Assembly: GCA_031285565.1 (NCBI GenBank)
Contig: JAITVY010000116.1
Coordinates: 1-42,289, forward strand
Direction: 5' to 3'
Source of the DNA: Tannerella sp.
Lineage (GTDB): Bacteria; Bacteroidota; Bacteroidia; Bacteroidales; Tannerellaceae
Length of the DNA: 42,289 nt
The notes beneath the pieces were generated by a model, which was not told where the DNA came from, did not search any database, and saw nothing but the letters and a program-made list of their open reading frames with translations. Shown here one piece after another: positions 25,434 through 34,209 of this stretch (positions are counted from its first letter, which is position 1; each line of letters begins with the position of its first letter). The position numbers were made by a program, and so were the translations under genes.

Positions 25434-25838
25434 ATGAAGGATTCAATTGCATACCTGCCAAAAGACAAACAGGAAGAATTAAACCTCCTGGCTAATGAAG
25501 TCTTGAAACGCTTACCCCAAACCGAGTATATCATCCTGTACGAGAGTTATGCAAGGAATAATTGTGTCCGCAGGGGCATTAGGGTTGAGGATGGAGGTAT
25601 TCCTACCGTTAAAATATCTGATTATGATATACTCGTTGTCACAAGCGGCATTAACAGCAAGAAAGCCGAAATGATTCTCGACAACGTAGAAGACCTCTTC
25701 TTCGACGGGAAAGATTTCGACCGCGATACACCAGTCCAATTTATTAATGACGACATTAAGAAGTTTAACCAGTTTATAGAAGAAGGCCGGTATTTCTATA
25801 CCCAAATCAGAGAAGAGGGTATTATTGAGAACCAATAA
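25434..25838 (+). pseudogene. Nucleotidyltransferase half of a broken NT-HEPN gene
   Basis: 134 residues starting MKDSIAYLPKDKQEELNLL. The fold matches the nucleotidyltransferase half of fused nucleotidyltransferase-HEPN proteins: a helix, the strand YIILYESYARN, then SDYDILVV. Two things are wrong. The GS signature (normally FGSYARG) reads YESYARN, losing the conserved glycine, and the frame stops at 25838 just after REEGI, where complete relatives continue into the HEPN domain. The DxD metal motif is retained. The following HEPN piece is in another frame and overlaps by 14 nt. Probably the remnant of a full gene of about 290 codons. Confidence 0.65.
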
Positions 25839-26091
25839 GCAACATAACCTTTCGAAACTATCGGGTTCGGTCAAAAAATACGCGGACGAGTTGAGGGACG
25901 TTTTTCCGCAGGATACGCCGGAAGAAATACGGTTATTCAAACTTTTGAAAGCCGCTTATGTGGATGCCCGTTATAATCCTCATTTTGTGGTTACCAAAGA
26001 AGATATTGAAGCATTGATCCCGAAAGTTGAAAAGCTCCGCGACATCACAATTCGAATCTGCACCCAAAGAATCAAATCCTACGGCATATGA
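25825..26091 (+). pseudogene. C-terminal HEPN fragment
   Basis: 88 codons, frame +1 relative to the preceding piece. QHNLSKLSGSVKKYADELRD, FPQDTPEEIRLFKLLKAAYV and DARYNPHFVVTKEDIEALIP match, from memory, the last two helices of NT-HEPN fusion proteins (H-N-L-x-K-L, FP, LLKxAYxDARY, ITKEDxxxL). The first half of the HEPN domain, about 100 residues, is absent. So this is an internal deletion product and not an independent start. No usual HEPN RX4-6H motif is visible. Confidence 0.65.
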
Positions 26092-26462
26092 TTACATTTC
26101 TTGAAAAGATACTGTATTAGTGCTTTAAAGCATATAAGTTAGTCAGCCTATAGTTCTCAATTTATACAGATAGAATACTCCACCAAGGAAGCTGAATCTC
26201 AAAATAGAATTTGAGACATGTGTGCCGCACCTCAAAAAGCATCTGAAACAACAACTCGTTAGGTTAAGCGTTCTTCATAAGCTCAAAACCTTATCAACTC
26301 CGTATTTTCTTCGGTTCATAGACTTGGACCAGGTAAGGAGATGGTAAGGAGAAGATAGGGACCAAACTCCTGGCAAAAAAAGAAAGTTGTTTCAGAGAAG
26401 ACGTAAATATGAGTAATTGAATAGGAAAGAAACCCTTTACACAAAGATAAGAAAAATATTTG
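26092..26462. other. Intergenic region
   Basis: No gene is supported on either strand. A 7-bp inverted repeat TCTCAAA/TTTGAGA (26197-26216) and a purine-rich stretch (26334-26370) are the only structures seen. Confidence 0.4.
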
Positions 26463-26798
26463 TCATATGCAAATTAATTTTTCACCGGCCTTTATATATG
26501 CAGTCATAGGCTCTCCCATATATCTTACGTTGATGCCCAATTTCAATAAAACCTCTGCAACATTAAAATTATCACAACAGTCTTTGCATGCTTCCACAGA
26601 TATACCATGCTGCTGCATCTCTAAAATCTCAGTCTGAACCTGCGTATCATTTCCGGCAAGCTTAACCGATGCACCCCATAAAATTACATTCACCTCTTTC
26701 CACCATCCTCTTCGTTTAGAATTAATCGCATACATAGACAGCATATTGAAGATCGTATCTTTATTATCAGTAGTCCACAAAATATGTAACTTATCCAT
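26463..26798 (-). CDS. DsrE/DsrF-like family protein
   Basis: A 111-residue single-domain protein with the DsrE fold pattern: LHILWTTDNKDTIFNMLSMY, VNVILWGASVKLAG, EMQQHGISVEACKDCCDNF, GINVRYMG and a C-terminal KLICI. Family members take part in sulfur-relay or redox chemistry; the CKDCC cluster (about 76-80) could be the reactive thiol site. It follows the AlkD-like gene by 10 nt on the same strand and is probably co-transcribed. Confidence 0.75.
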   Translation of the reverse strand: MDKLHILWTTDNKDTIFNMLSMYAINSKRRGWWKEVNVILWGASVKLAGNDTQVQTEILEMQQHGISVEACKDCCDNFNVAEVLLKLGINVRYMGEPMTAYIKAGEKLICI

Positions 26799-26808
26799 AT
26801 CCTAACTT

Positions 26809-27501
26809 TTATATCTTCATTCCATTCAGTTGCCCTTTAATTTCCGGACTTATCCGGAAACTCTCGCGTGCCTTCTGGATCGCTTTATTGTGAACAAATT
26901 TCGAGAAAGACTTCTGTTTCAGGAATGGTAAAGTCTTATCATAAAACTTAATAAGCCCATAACTCAAAGCCCAGGCAATAGCCATATCCGTATAATACTG
27001 CCCCTGCGGAACCTCCGTAAAATGCTGCAAAGTAGCATCAATATGAGTTTCATCCATAAAATAATCCATAAGCACAATCACAAAAACCCGCTTGGTAAAT
27101 TCCCCTTCATGCATCTTAAGAGGAAGGAAATGGCGCATCACCTCATCCGGATACTTCTTAAAAACCTTCAGTGATGAAATAATCGTATCCACATGCGCCC
27201 AGTTATCAAATTTCAGGATAAGCGGATCCAGATAACGGAATATCATTTCCAATGGCACCTTTTTGAGATGACCCAATACAAGCCCGTAAAGAAGAATATG
27301 TTCATACGTAGTTAAATCGCTATTTTGCAGATAAACTTCAACCCCGGGATCAGCCGCCAGTTCTTTAGCCAGCTTCTTTAAAGCCGGCATACGTATTCCT
27401 CTTACCTCATAACCCGTAGGAATTATCTTTTCATTGAAAGCTTTGCAATCACTGTCTGCCAGAGCCAGCAGCCTCTCATTAATTTCTGTGTTCCGTATCA
27501 T
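26809..27501 (-). CDS. DNA alkylation repair protein (AlkD-like HEAT-repeat glycosylase)
   Basis: About 230 residues, all helical HEAT-like repeats, with the family's GYEVRGIRMPALKKLAKELA near the N-terminus (about 30-50) and the pattern KFDNWAHVDTIIS in the middle (aromatic and acidic residues lining the DNA groove). It should remove alkylated purines from DNA. I chose ATG at 27501; an in-frame TTG two codons earlier overlaps the -7 box at 27505-27512. No leader is left between box and start, so the mRNA may be leaderless. It heads a two-gene unit with the DsrE-like gene. Confidence 0.8.
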   Translation of the reverse strand: MIRNTEINERLLALADSDCKAFNEKIIPTGYEVRGIRMPALKKLAKELAADPGVEVYLQNSDLTTYEHILLYGLVLGHLKKVPLEMIFRYLDPLILKFDNWAHVDTIISSLKVFKKYPDEVMRHFLPLKMHEGEFTKRVFVIVLMDYFMDETHIDATLQHFTEVPQGQYYTDMAIAWALSYGLIKFYDKTLPFLKQKSFSKFVHNKAIQKARESFRISPEIKGQLNGMKI

Positions 27502-27504
27502 ATA

Positions 27505-27512
27505 CAAAGATA
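27505..27512 (-). promoter_or_regulatory. -7 box TATCTTTG abutting the AlkD start
   Basis: Perfect TAnnTTTG on the minus strand, only 3 nt before the ATG at 27501. Confidence 0.45.
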
Positions 27513-27568
27513 TGTTTTTTCATTAACATCAGACAAAGATAATTAGAAACGGTTTCTTCCAGTTCTTA

Positions 27569-27613
27569 AAAAAACAGAGGCCACTTATGATTTACAAGCG
27601 ACCTCTGTTTAAA
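27569..27613 (-). terminator. Rho-independent terminator
   Basis: AAACAGAGG / CCTCTGTTT perfect 9-bp stem with partly paired inner part. Read leftward the arm runs into TTTTTTT, ending the small secreted-protein gene at 27628. Confidence 0.8.
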
Positions 27614-27627
27614 CGATAATCCGTTTC

Positions 27628-27936
27628 TTACTTTACTTCCTGACCTTCATCATCAAGAATAACAACTTTTTCTGCTTTAGACTCTTTATCTGTCAATGTT
27701 ACCCGGGTCAGTTTAGCATCTTCTTTATACTCCAGGTTTTTAACTTCATATGCATTATTAAATGCCTTAATAGCGGCTTGTACCTGTATATTCAGACTTT
27801 CAAGACTTACTTCCTTGTAATCTTCCTGTATAGTTTGTACAACAGAAATACTTGTTTCTGAATTTAATACTGAACTTGCAATTGCCGATGAACCAATTCC
27901 CATTAATACCATCGCTGATAATAAGATCCTTTTCAT
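27628..27936 (-). CDS. Small secreted PepSY-like protein
   Basis: 102 residues from the ATG at 27936. That start gives a clean signal peptide (MKRILLSAMVLMGIGSSAIA) and I prefer it to the longer frame 17 codons upstream. The mature part has YKEVSLESLNIQVQAAIKAF, YEVKNLEYKEDAKLTRVTL and VVILDDEGQEV, the helix-plus-beta-hairpin layout of small PepSY-like periplasmic proteins frequent in Bacteroides. No enzymatic residues are evident. It stands alone with its own terminator. Confidence 0.7.
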   Translation of the reverse strand: MKRILLSAMVLMGIGSSAIASSVLNSETSISVVQTIQEDYKEVSLESLNIQVQAAIKAFNNAYEVKNLEYKEDAKLTRVTLTDKESKAEKVVILDDEGQEVK

Positions 27937-28462
27937 AATTTTAATTATTTGATGTTTGACATACTTTGTAGCATCACGCCACTCCAATATATAGGCAAAG
28001 CACGTGCCAAAAGAACAAGCTCTACGCGCAAATTTATATATATCAATATATTATAAGCCGCGAATAAAAATATATGTAAATAAAAAAGTGTGTAAGTGTG
28101 TAAAAGTTTACTGCCCATTACACATGATCTTTATCGACGGATAATCTAAGTAGCTGTCAGGAGTTTTATTATCAATCTTGTTTTGAGCTGTTTTGGGATA
28201 GTTACTTATCATATTTATAATAACTTTAACGCGTGTAAAACAAACAAAAGGAACAAATAAAATCGGTTTGGCGACAGGAAAACTGTGACCGACAATGGCG
28301 AAGCTGTAAAATATACACTGTAATTTGCCACGAAAAGTAATATATAGCATATTAAGTGAATTCGCCCGGCAAAAAAAATTTGAGACAATTTAGAGAATGT
28401 TTAATTGCTGAACATATGGAAAATAAACGTTTTGTGGATCTATAAGATAAAATTATACGTAA
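27937..28462. other. AT-rich intergenic region with a possible dispersed repeat
   Basis: No gene is supported. 28220-28335 (gtgaccgacaatggcgaagc within it) resembles, from memory, sequence found between genes in many Bacteroidetes, and it creates an 80-codon minus-strand ORF with the phrase SFAIVGHSFPVAKPILF. It marks the left edge of the immunity-type gene run. No promoter box is clear. Confidence 0.35.
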
Positions 28463-29212
28463 ATGAAAGAAATATTGGCAGACCTCAACTTTAATAGCCT
28501 GGAGGATTTAAAACAGTGGATAGATGACTTAAAATCAGGAAAAAGAAAAGATGAAAATGAATTCGTCTGGTCAATTATGAAAAGTCCTTACGTTGACTAT
28601 CATTACTCACTGATGAAAGACAAAACCCTCTCTGAAAAGTTTAGAAGAAATTTAATGAGCCGCTTCGACGAGCATAATGAGAAAGGGCAGGCACTTTTAC
28701 TTTCAAAATTGGACAATAATGAAGATATTGATTTTCATGCCGAAATCATTTTCATGCTTGGAAAACTAAATAACAGGAGAAATAGTCCCGATAGGAATAA
28801 GGTGGTTGATTATGCAGAAAAACTGGCACTCTCTTCCGACTCCTATACACGAGACAGGGCAATTATTGTATTGGGTTGGATAGGTTCAATGAAAGATATT
28901 CCATTACTTGCCGATAGATTGCTAAACGACCCGGACGAAAAATGCAGGACATGGGCAGCCACATCTTTCATGCAAATGTGGTTCAGGGATGAAAGCCAGG
29001 AACTTGTCGAACAAGTCTTACCCTACCTGCAACAATCAATTGCACAAGAAAAAGATTACTTTGCCCTGGGCTGCATGATCAGCACCGTGCAGGAATTGAC
29101 AAAGAAACGTTTTGGATTAGCACAAAAAGATATTGATAATACAGATAAAGAAAAAATAGATAGTGCGAAATTGAAAGTAGAAAGGTTCCTCAATAAACGA
29201 TACAACAAATGA
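28463..29212 (+). CDS. HEAT-repeat immunity-type protein
   Basis: A 249-residue, helical, soluble protein. Residues about 110-200 show HEAT repeats (SYTRDRAIIVLGWIGSMKDI, DEKCRTWAATSFMQMWFRDE). HEAT-repeat proteins of this size occur among immunity proteins of polymorphic toxin systems. Its stop overlaps the next start (ATGA, 4 nt), so the two are translationally coupled. It is first in a run of same-strand immunity-type genes. No toxin gene is adjacent. Specific function is unknown. Confidence 0.65.
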   Translation: MKEILADLNFNSLEDLKQWIDDLKSGKRKDENEFVWSIMKSPYVDYHYSLMKDKTLSEKFRRNLMSRFDEHNEKGQALLLSKLDNNEDIDFHAEIIFMLGKLNNRRNSPDRNKVVDYAEKLALSSDSYTRDRAIIVLGWIGSMKDIPLLADRLLNDPDEKCRTWAATSFMQMWFRDESQELVEQVLPYLQQSIAQEKDYFALGCMISTVQELTKKRFGLAQKDIDNTDKEKIDSAKLKVERFLNKRYNK

Positions 29213-29898
29213 CACATTTAATAAACATGCTTACAGATTTTGGATTTGACAAATCCGCCTTAACAGCAATAGAAAATTATAACTCAAGAAACGGATTCTC
29301 ATTGATTGATAATGATGAATATAAAAGCATAACCGGATATTTCGCCCAATACCCGATGTACAAAGACATTATTCCAATAATGACAGATAATCAATCAAAT
29401 TATATCTGTGTATATAAAAGCGGTGCTCTCTTCGGTAAAGTCTGTCATGTAAGCCATGAAGAAGTCAGCATGGAACCAAAATTCAGATCCATTGAAAATT
29501 TGATAGCAACAATTAATCAGAATCCTGACAGTTGGGAGTGGCTGGATTTACCGGAAAGTACGTTTGATTATCCACAGAAAGCATATGTCCCGGACACAGA
29601 AGATGACAAGAAAATCATCCCACTTTTACGGGATTCTCTTAACAAGGAAACCGATGATGAAATAAAAGTCCAGACAGCATTTTGCATCATGGCTCTGACA
29701 CCACCGGAAAATTTAGAGGACATTTATCCATTCCTTGACGATGATGATATGTATATACAGGAAAGAGCTATCAGGATATTCGGATTCCATAAATACAAAC
29801 CTGCAGTCCCAAAATTAAGAGAGCTGGAAACAACGGCAAAACATAACGGACAATTTGCTGCAAAACTAGCCTTGAAGAAAATACAAAGTGAACAATAA
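29209..29898 (+). CDS. SMI1/KNR4-like plus HEAT immunity-type protein
   Basis: 229 residues. The N-terminal part (about 1-120) reads like a SMI1/KNR4-superfamily fold: YKDIIPIMTDNQSNYICVYK, then GKVCHVSHEEVSMEPKFRSI and LPESTFDYP. The C-terminal part (about 130-229) has HEAT-like helices (VQTAFCIMALTPPENLEDIY, YIQERAIRIFGFHKYKPA). It is coupled by a 4-nt overlap to the upstream HEAT gene and has a close paralogue at 30027. Likely an immunity protein; the partner toxin is unknown. Confidence 0.6.
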   Translation: MTHLINMLTDFGFDKSALTAIENYNSRNGFSLIDNDEYKSITGYFAQYPMYKDIIPIMTDNQSNYICVYKSGALFGKVCHVSHEEVSMEPKFRSIENLIATINQNPDSWEWLDLPESTFDYPQKAYVPDTEDDKKIIPLLRDSLNKETDDEIKVQTAFCIMALTPPENLEDIYPFLDDDDMYIQERAIRIFGFHKYKPAVPKLRELETTAKHNGQFAAKLALKKIQSEQ

Positions 29899-30026
29899 AC
29901 AAACCGATAAAGCGGACAAAATAGATCGAAAAATAAATGCTGTCAGGCGAGATAAAATCGCGATTTAAAACTATTGAAAATGCTAACAAACTTTAGACAA
30001 AATATTTAACAATAAAATGAAAGAAG

Positions 30027-30746
30027 ATGAATTGGAAAGAAATCTTTGAAACACATCAACTCGATTATTCCATATTGGATAAATACCAGGAAAAGCAAGG
30101 TATAAAACTATTTGCCGATGAAGAATATTTTATTGTGGAGAAAAATTGGTGTAAAGAATATAAGCTCGGGTTTGAACTCTTACCTGTATTTACAAATGAC
30201 GAAAGCGACTTTGTCGGGATTTACACAACAGGCCTTTTGAAAGGAAAAATTGCCTGTGTAGATCATGACAATATTGATTTTGCACCAAGATTCAGAAACC
30301 TGGCATCGTTTATAGACAGAGTCAATAACACCCCAATCGATTTTGACTGGCACGATTTGCCATTAGATAGTTTTGATTATCCATCTAAGAAAGAACGACC
30401 CAAATATGAACAGGATAGCGACGATAAAATAATTGTTGAATGTTGGAATCTAATCACAAAAAAGGAACTTGCATCGAACGGCAATTATGAACTTATTGCA
30501 GAAACGATACTAAACCTGACACCGCATACAGACCTCGAAAAAGTTTTGTGCTTTTTAGATGACGAAAATAACTTCGTTCGAAATAAAGCAATATGGCTGA
30601 TTGGCGTCTATCATCAATATTTACCAGCCAAAGAGAAAGTAAAAGAAGTAGCCCGCAAAACACAAAATACCCTTTTGTGGAAACAGTGTTACGATGGTGA
30701 GTTTGAAAAGGAAAAACCAAGCATTTGGAAACGGATTTTCGGTTGA
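30027..30746 (+). CDS. SMI1/KNR4-like immunity-type protein, paralogue of the previous gene
   Basis: 239 residues, collinear with the 229-residue upstream neighbour. Matching pairs are FVGIYTTGLLKGKIACVDHD with YICVYKSGALFGKVCHVSHE, APRFRNLASFIDRVN with EPKFRSIENLIATIN, and DLPLDSFDYP with DLPESTFDYP. The HEAT-like part follows (DNNFVRNKAIWLIGVYHQY-type). The two copies have diverged strongly, which fits immunity variants against different toxins. Separated by 128 nt without a clear promoter. Confidence 0.6.
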   Translation: MNWKEIFETHQLDYSILDKYQEKQGIKLFADEEYFIVEKNWCKEYKLGFELLPVFTNDESDFVGIYTTGLLKGKIACVDHDNIDFAPRFRNLASFIDRVNNTPIDFDWHDLPLDSFDYPSKKERPKYEQDSDDKIIVECWNLITKKELASNGNYELIAETILNLTPHTDLEKVLCFLDDENNFVRNKAIWLIGVYHQYLPAKEKVKEVARKTQNTLLWKQCYDGEFEKEKPSIWKRIFG

Positions 30747-30879
30747 CATGAATACCAAACTGCCAACACAAACAGTAGTGTGTGCCACAAATCTACCCAA
30801 AAAGCAAGCAACGACAACACATTGGACAAATTAACAACGATAGAAACACCTCTCTATTAATGACGCAGAAAAAATAAAT

Positions 30880-30963
30880 ATGCATATAGAATTAGAAGAT
30901 ATGAATTACCTCATTAATAGAAATCAGAAATATGGAAAATTAAGCGGAAAAACATCTTTATGA
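30880..30963 (+). other. 27-codon ORF, possible immunity-gene fragment
   Basis: Reads MHIELEDMNYLINRNQKYGK and then stops (TGA at 30961), in a 238-nt gap of the immunity-type run. The spacing and protein-like start suggest the N-terminal stub of a lost gene; a chance ORF cannot be excluded. Confidence 0.25.
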
Positions 30964-30984
30964 CACATAGATAACGAACAAAAA

Positions 30985-32760
30985 ATGAAATATCGTATGA
31001 AAATAATATTCATACTATTTACATTCCTGCTCACAGGATGCTATATATACGCGCAAGCCGGCTTCAACAACTCGAAGATAACGGAATGTGATGGAAAATA
31101 CGGGCTTGCTGATAGCACCGGAAAAACACTCCTCCCGGCAAAATATGAAAATATTACCGAACTCGTACCCGGATTAGTTGTGGTGAAAATGAACGGGAAA
31201 TATGCTTTGGCAAATTACGAATTGGGTATTCAACTTACCCCGGCTGTTTATGACTATATTACAGACGAAACAAGCGGCCTGCTGTTGGTAGAGATTCACG
31301 ATTTAGAAGGCTTAATTGATTACACCGGAAAAGAAATTATCCGGGTCAGATACGACAAGGTTGAATCAACCGGGAATGATAAAATAATTGTACAAAAAAA
31401 GAAGAAAAAAGGGTTGTTTGATCTACAGGGAAAGCAATTGACCCGTATCAAATACAACGATATTACAATATACCGGGACGGATGCTTCCGCATAGAGAAA
31501 GATAATCGTTATGGACTAATCGGACCGAATGGTACAGTACTGATTCCGGCAAAGTACGACCACAACATACGGATACACAATAACTATTCGGACAGGATCG
31601 TATTTTCAGGTCAACGTAACGGCAAATACTACCTGTATAACGAAAGCGGCAAACGAATCAATCACGAATGGTATAGTGATGTTCGCAGATATTCTGGTTT
31701 CAATTATTTGATTGTTGAAAAACAGGGCAAAGAATACACAAAATCAGGGCTAATTCATATCAGTGGAAAAACAATTGTTCCTGTCAGGTATGCCAATATC
31801 GGTCACGAATTTAATGCCGGGCAGGTTAGCACTCAATTACATGATCCTCATAAATACGGAGAAATACATTACTACAACAAAGACGGAAAGCGTATTTTCA
31901 GGGATTCTCCCAAACACACGATCGTGTACGATTCGATCCGGAGCGACAAACATTCGTCCTGCACTTTGGCATACAAAGACAATCGCGTATCACTGCTCAA
32001 CAGTGATGGGAAAGTGATAGAAGACGGGCTCAAAGCCATATTTCCCGTATACACCAATCTCTATCAAGTGATAGACAGGTATAATTGCATGTACTTCATC
32101 GATGAACACGGTGATAAAAAGATTGACTATCAATCCCCAATCAGGTTTAATGGACAAGATACATTCGACCCCTTGCCGGATATGCTCATCCTGGCAAAAA
32201 ACGAAGAATGGAGGTCGGCGGCATGCTGGGTCAGATGCAGGCGCATCACAGACAACAAGGAGAAAGAAGAGTTGCAAAAAGAGTGGGCAGATAATCCTTT
32301 GCCCCTCTTTAATACGATTGACCGGTATGGATTGGACGAACTACATTACACCCGTTACTCACAGCCTGATATTCGTTTCGACTACAAATTCGAAATACAC
32401 GAAATTCCGGACGAATACCAGGATTTGCAATTTACAAATGGAACACAAGATTTTTACTTGTGGGGAACACAGTTTCCGGGATATTGGATTATTGCACAAA
32501 AAAACGGAAAGTACGGAATAATAGATATCCGGGATATCACTACCCCCGTGCTACCCTTTGTGTATGACAGCATAAAGATGCTCAAACATAATACTCCGAC
32601 CCTACTATTAGAGCAAAAAGGATTAAAATGCTACTACCCCATAAGCAGTAAACCACGGTATGAGACATTGAATCCTTTCATCCATCATTTTGCCCGCTTC
32701 CAGTTACCCGATAAACGCATCGGATGGTTAAGTTGGGATGGAAAAGAATATTTAGATTGA
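30985..32760 (+). CDS. WG-repeat lipoprotein
   Basis: 591 residues. Signal sequence with lipobox LLTGC (Cys19 counted from the first Met; an ATG four codons later also gives a good signal). Then degenerate WG-type beta repeats of about 45-50 residues: ITECDGKYGLADSTGKTLLP, DNRYGLIGPNGTVLIPAKYD, KNGKYGIIDIRDIT and others through the C-terminus (IGWLSWDGKEYLD). WG proteins frequently occur in polymorphic-toxin and immunity loci of Bacteroidetes. It should be exported and anchored to a membrane. It may be a surface or periplasmic immunity-type protein; role uncertain. Confidence 0.75.
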   Translation: MKYRMKIIFILFTFLLTGCYIYAQAGFNNSKITECDGKYGLADSTGKTLLPAKYENITELVPGLVVVKMNGKYALANYELGIQLTPAVYDYITDETSGLLLVEIHDLEGLIDYTGKEIIRVRYDKVESTGNDKIIVQKKKKKGLFDLQGKQLTRIKYNDITIYRDGCFRIEKDNRYGLIGPNGTVLIPAKYDHNIRIHNNYSDRIVFSGQRNGKYYLYNESGKRINHEWYSDVRRYSGFNYLIVEKQGKEYTKSGLIHISGKTIVPVRYANIGHEFNAGQVSTQLHDPHKYGEIHYYNKDGKRIFRDSPKHTIVYDSIRSDKHSSCTLAYKDNRVSLLNSDGKVIEDGLKAIFPVYTNLYQVIDRYNCMYFIDEHGDKKIDYQSPIRFNGQDTFDPLPDMLILAKNEEWRSAACWVRCRRITDNKEKEELQKEWADNPLPLFNTIDRYGLDELHYTRYSQPDIRFDYKFEIHEIPDEYQDLQFTNGTQDFYLWGTQFPGYWIIAQKNGKYGIIDIRDITTPVLPFVYDSIKMLKHNTPTLLLEQKGLKCYYPISSKPRYETLNPFIHHFARFQLPDKRIGWLSWDGKEYLD

Positions 32761-32812
32761 AACATTGATAACAAGAAATGGACAAAAATAAAATATCAAA
32801 AAAACGAAACAC

Positions 32813-33397
32813 ATGGGAAAGTTTATCTTAGCAGCAACACTAAACATAACAATCGAAAATTATAGTCATGGCTCGCCATGTATCCAAATGGTTACACCAA
32901 TGACCTATTCCCTGTTCGATTTAGTTCAAATAATAAGGTTATATACAGGCTATAGTGACACATACGATTGGACTTTTATTAATCCGTATGAAAAAAATAA
33001 AGACCTATCTTTGAGAAATAACAGTGACAATCTGGAGAATGTAAAACTCAATGAATTTAGAAATATTACCCCCTTTATCAAATGTATCTACGGGTCAATA
33101 GAAATGCATTTAGGAGTGAGGGGACATCTAAAATACGGGAAAGTTTATCCTACAATTTATCAGGCTGTCGGGAAATTTCCAACCGAAGAGGAATTCATAA
33201 AAAATATTCAAATACCGGATATTGATGGAAAATATACTATCCCGGGAAAGTCTTTACCAAGCGCATCACATTTGATTAACAACGATTTGATTGAATATGG
33301 AGAAAAGCTAAAAGACTATTTTAAGAACAAATACAAAATATCTAATGAAATCGAAGAAGAATCAACATTCAAACCAAATAAGCTGGTGAGGAAATGA
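32813..33397 (+). CDS. Unrecognised protein of the immunity-type run
   Basis: A 194-residue soluble protein. It starts MGKFILAATLNITIENYSHG and has FDLVQIIRLYTGYSDTYDW and GSIEMHLGVRGHLKYGKVYP. No signal peptide or membrane segment. I recognise no family. Size, AT-rich composition and location 52 nt after the WG gene and 25 nt before the Imm26-like gene make an immunity role plausible. Confidence 0.5.
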   Translation: MGKFILAATLNITIENYSHGSPCIQMVTPMTYSLFDLVQIIRLYTGYSDTYDWTFINPYEKNKDLSLRNNSDNLENVKLNEFRNITPFIKCIYGSIEMHLGVRGHLKYGKVYPTIYQAVGKFPTEEEFIKNIQIPDIDGKYTIPGKSLPSASHLINNDLIEYGEKLKDYFKNKYKISNEIEEESTFKPNKLVRK

Positions 33398-33422
33398 ATT
33401 TATCAATATAAAAAGAATCAAT

Positions 33423-34112
33423 ATGGGTTGGTTTGATACAAGCATTGAAAATGTGTTATACAGCGATGAAACACTAGATTTAGCATATAAATTCCTACAA
33501 GAGTTTTCAAATATTTATCAGGACGATTTGAAAAGAAAACCCTCTGTAGAAGAGTTGGAATACTTATTACAAGTATCGTTTAAAGCAAATCTAGACGAAG
33601 ACCTTTTAGCCGGTTTTGAAGAGAAGAAACTTGAAAGCCTAAAATTTAAAATCGGGAAACGAAAGAAAAAGTTGAAATGTAAAGTTGGAGACATGTGCGC
33701 CATTCCACTACCAAATGGAGGATATGCCTTTGCCCGGATTTTGATATTGCAGCCACCGAGTTGGTATTTGAGCGAAGTTTTTGCATACTATTCAAAGGAC
33801 AAAGTTTACCGTCCGGAAATAGACAAATCAGGATACCTTTTTTATCCGATGTTTATTACCCCTAATGATTATAATACCTGGCATAGTGAAATAATACATC
33901 AAATACCGGAATACCTCAGTCCACGTTTTGATGAATTACGATATTGTTATGGACATTCCGGACATTATACCCTTGTTAAAGTTGGAGAGCATTATGGCGA
34001 GTCCATTAATGAAGAAGAGGCAGAAAATTATAACAAAATAGTTTTTTACCATCCCAATAAGGTTCTGAAAATTATTGAGGATGCACTGGCAGAAAAAGGG
34101 CTTATTCGTTGA
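33423..34112 (+). CDS. Imm26-like immunity protein
   Basis: 229 residues. The central segment VGDMCAIPLPNGGYAFARIL is the hallmark start of Imm26-type (and related calcium-independent barrel) immunity domains, which begin G-D-x-x-x-I-P-L-x-x-x-x-Y-x-x-G-R-I/V. It is followed by strands PSWYLSEVFAYYS and YLFYPMFITPND. The N-terminal 80 residues are helical. Immunity proteins of this group neutralise nuclease-type toxins. No cognate toxin lies in the window. Confidence 0.65.
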   Translation: MGWFDTSIENVLYSDETLDLAYKFLQEFSNIYQDDLKRKPSVEELEYLLQVSFKANLDEDLLAGFEEKKLESLKFKIGKRKKKLKCKVGDMCAIPLPNGGYAFARILILQPPSWYLSEVFAYYSKDKVYRPEIDKSGYLFYPMFITPNDYNTWHSEIIHQIPEYLSPRFDELRYCYGHSGHYTLVKVGEHYGESINEEEAENYNKIVFYHPNKVLKIIEDALAEKGLIR

Positions 34113-34209
34113 CAGATAAATGATCCGGATACAGGTATATATCAGGTTATATGCAGGCAAAATGACAAAAGAAGAATGGTTGAAACGCCCTTTACAATTA
34201 GAACAGCGA

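Noticed and set aside
26197..26216. TCTCAAA/TTTGAGA hairpin as a terminator
   Set aside because: Short, AT-rich, without a U-run, and over 100 nt from the nearest gene end.
28108..28350. 80-codon minus-strand ORF with hydrophobic stretches
   Set aside because: Its wording (SFAIVGHSFPVAKPILF) seems to come from a dispersed intergenic sequence I recall from other Bacteroidetes, and it has no leader or neighbours supporting expression.
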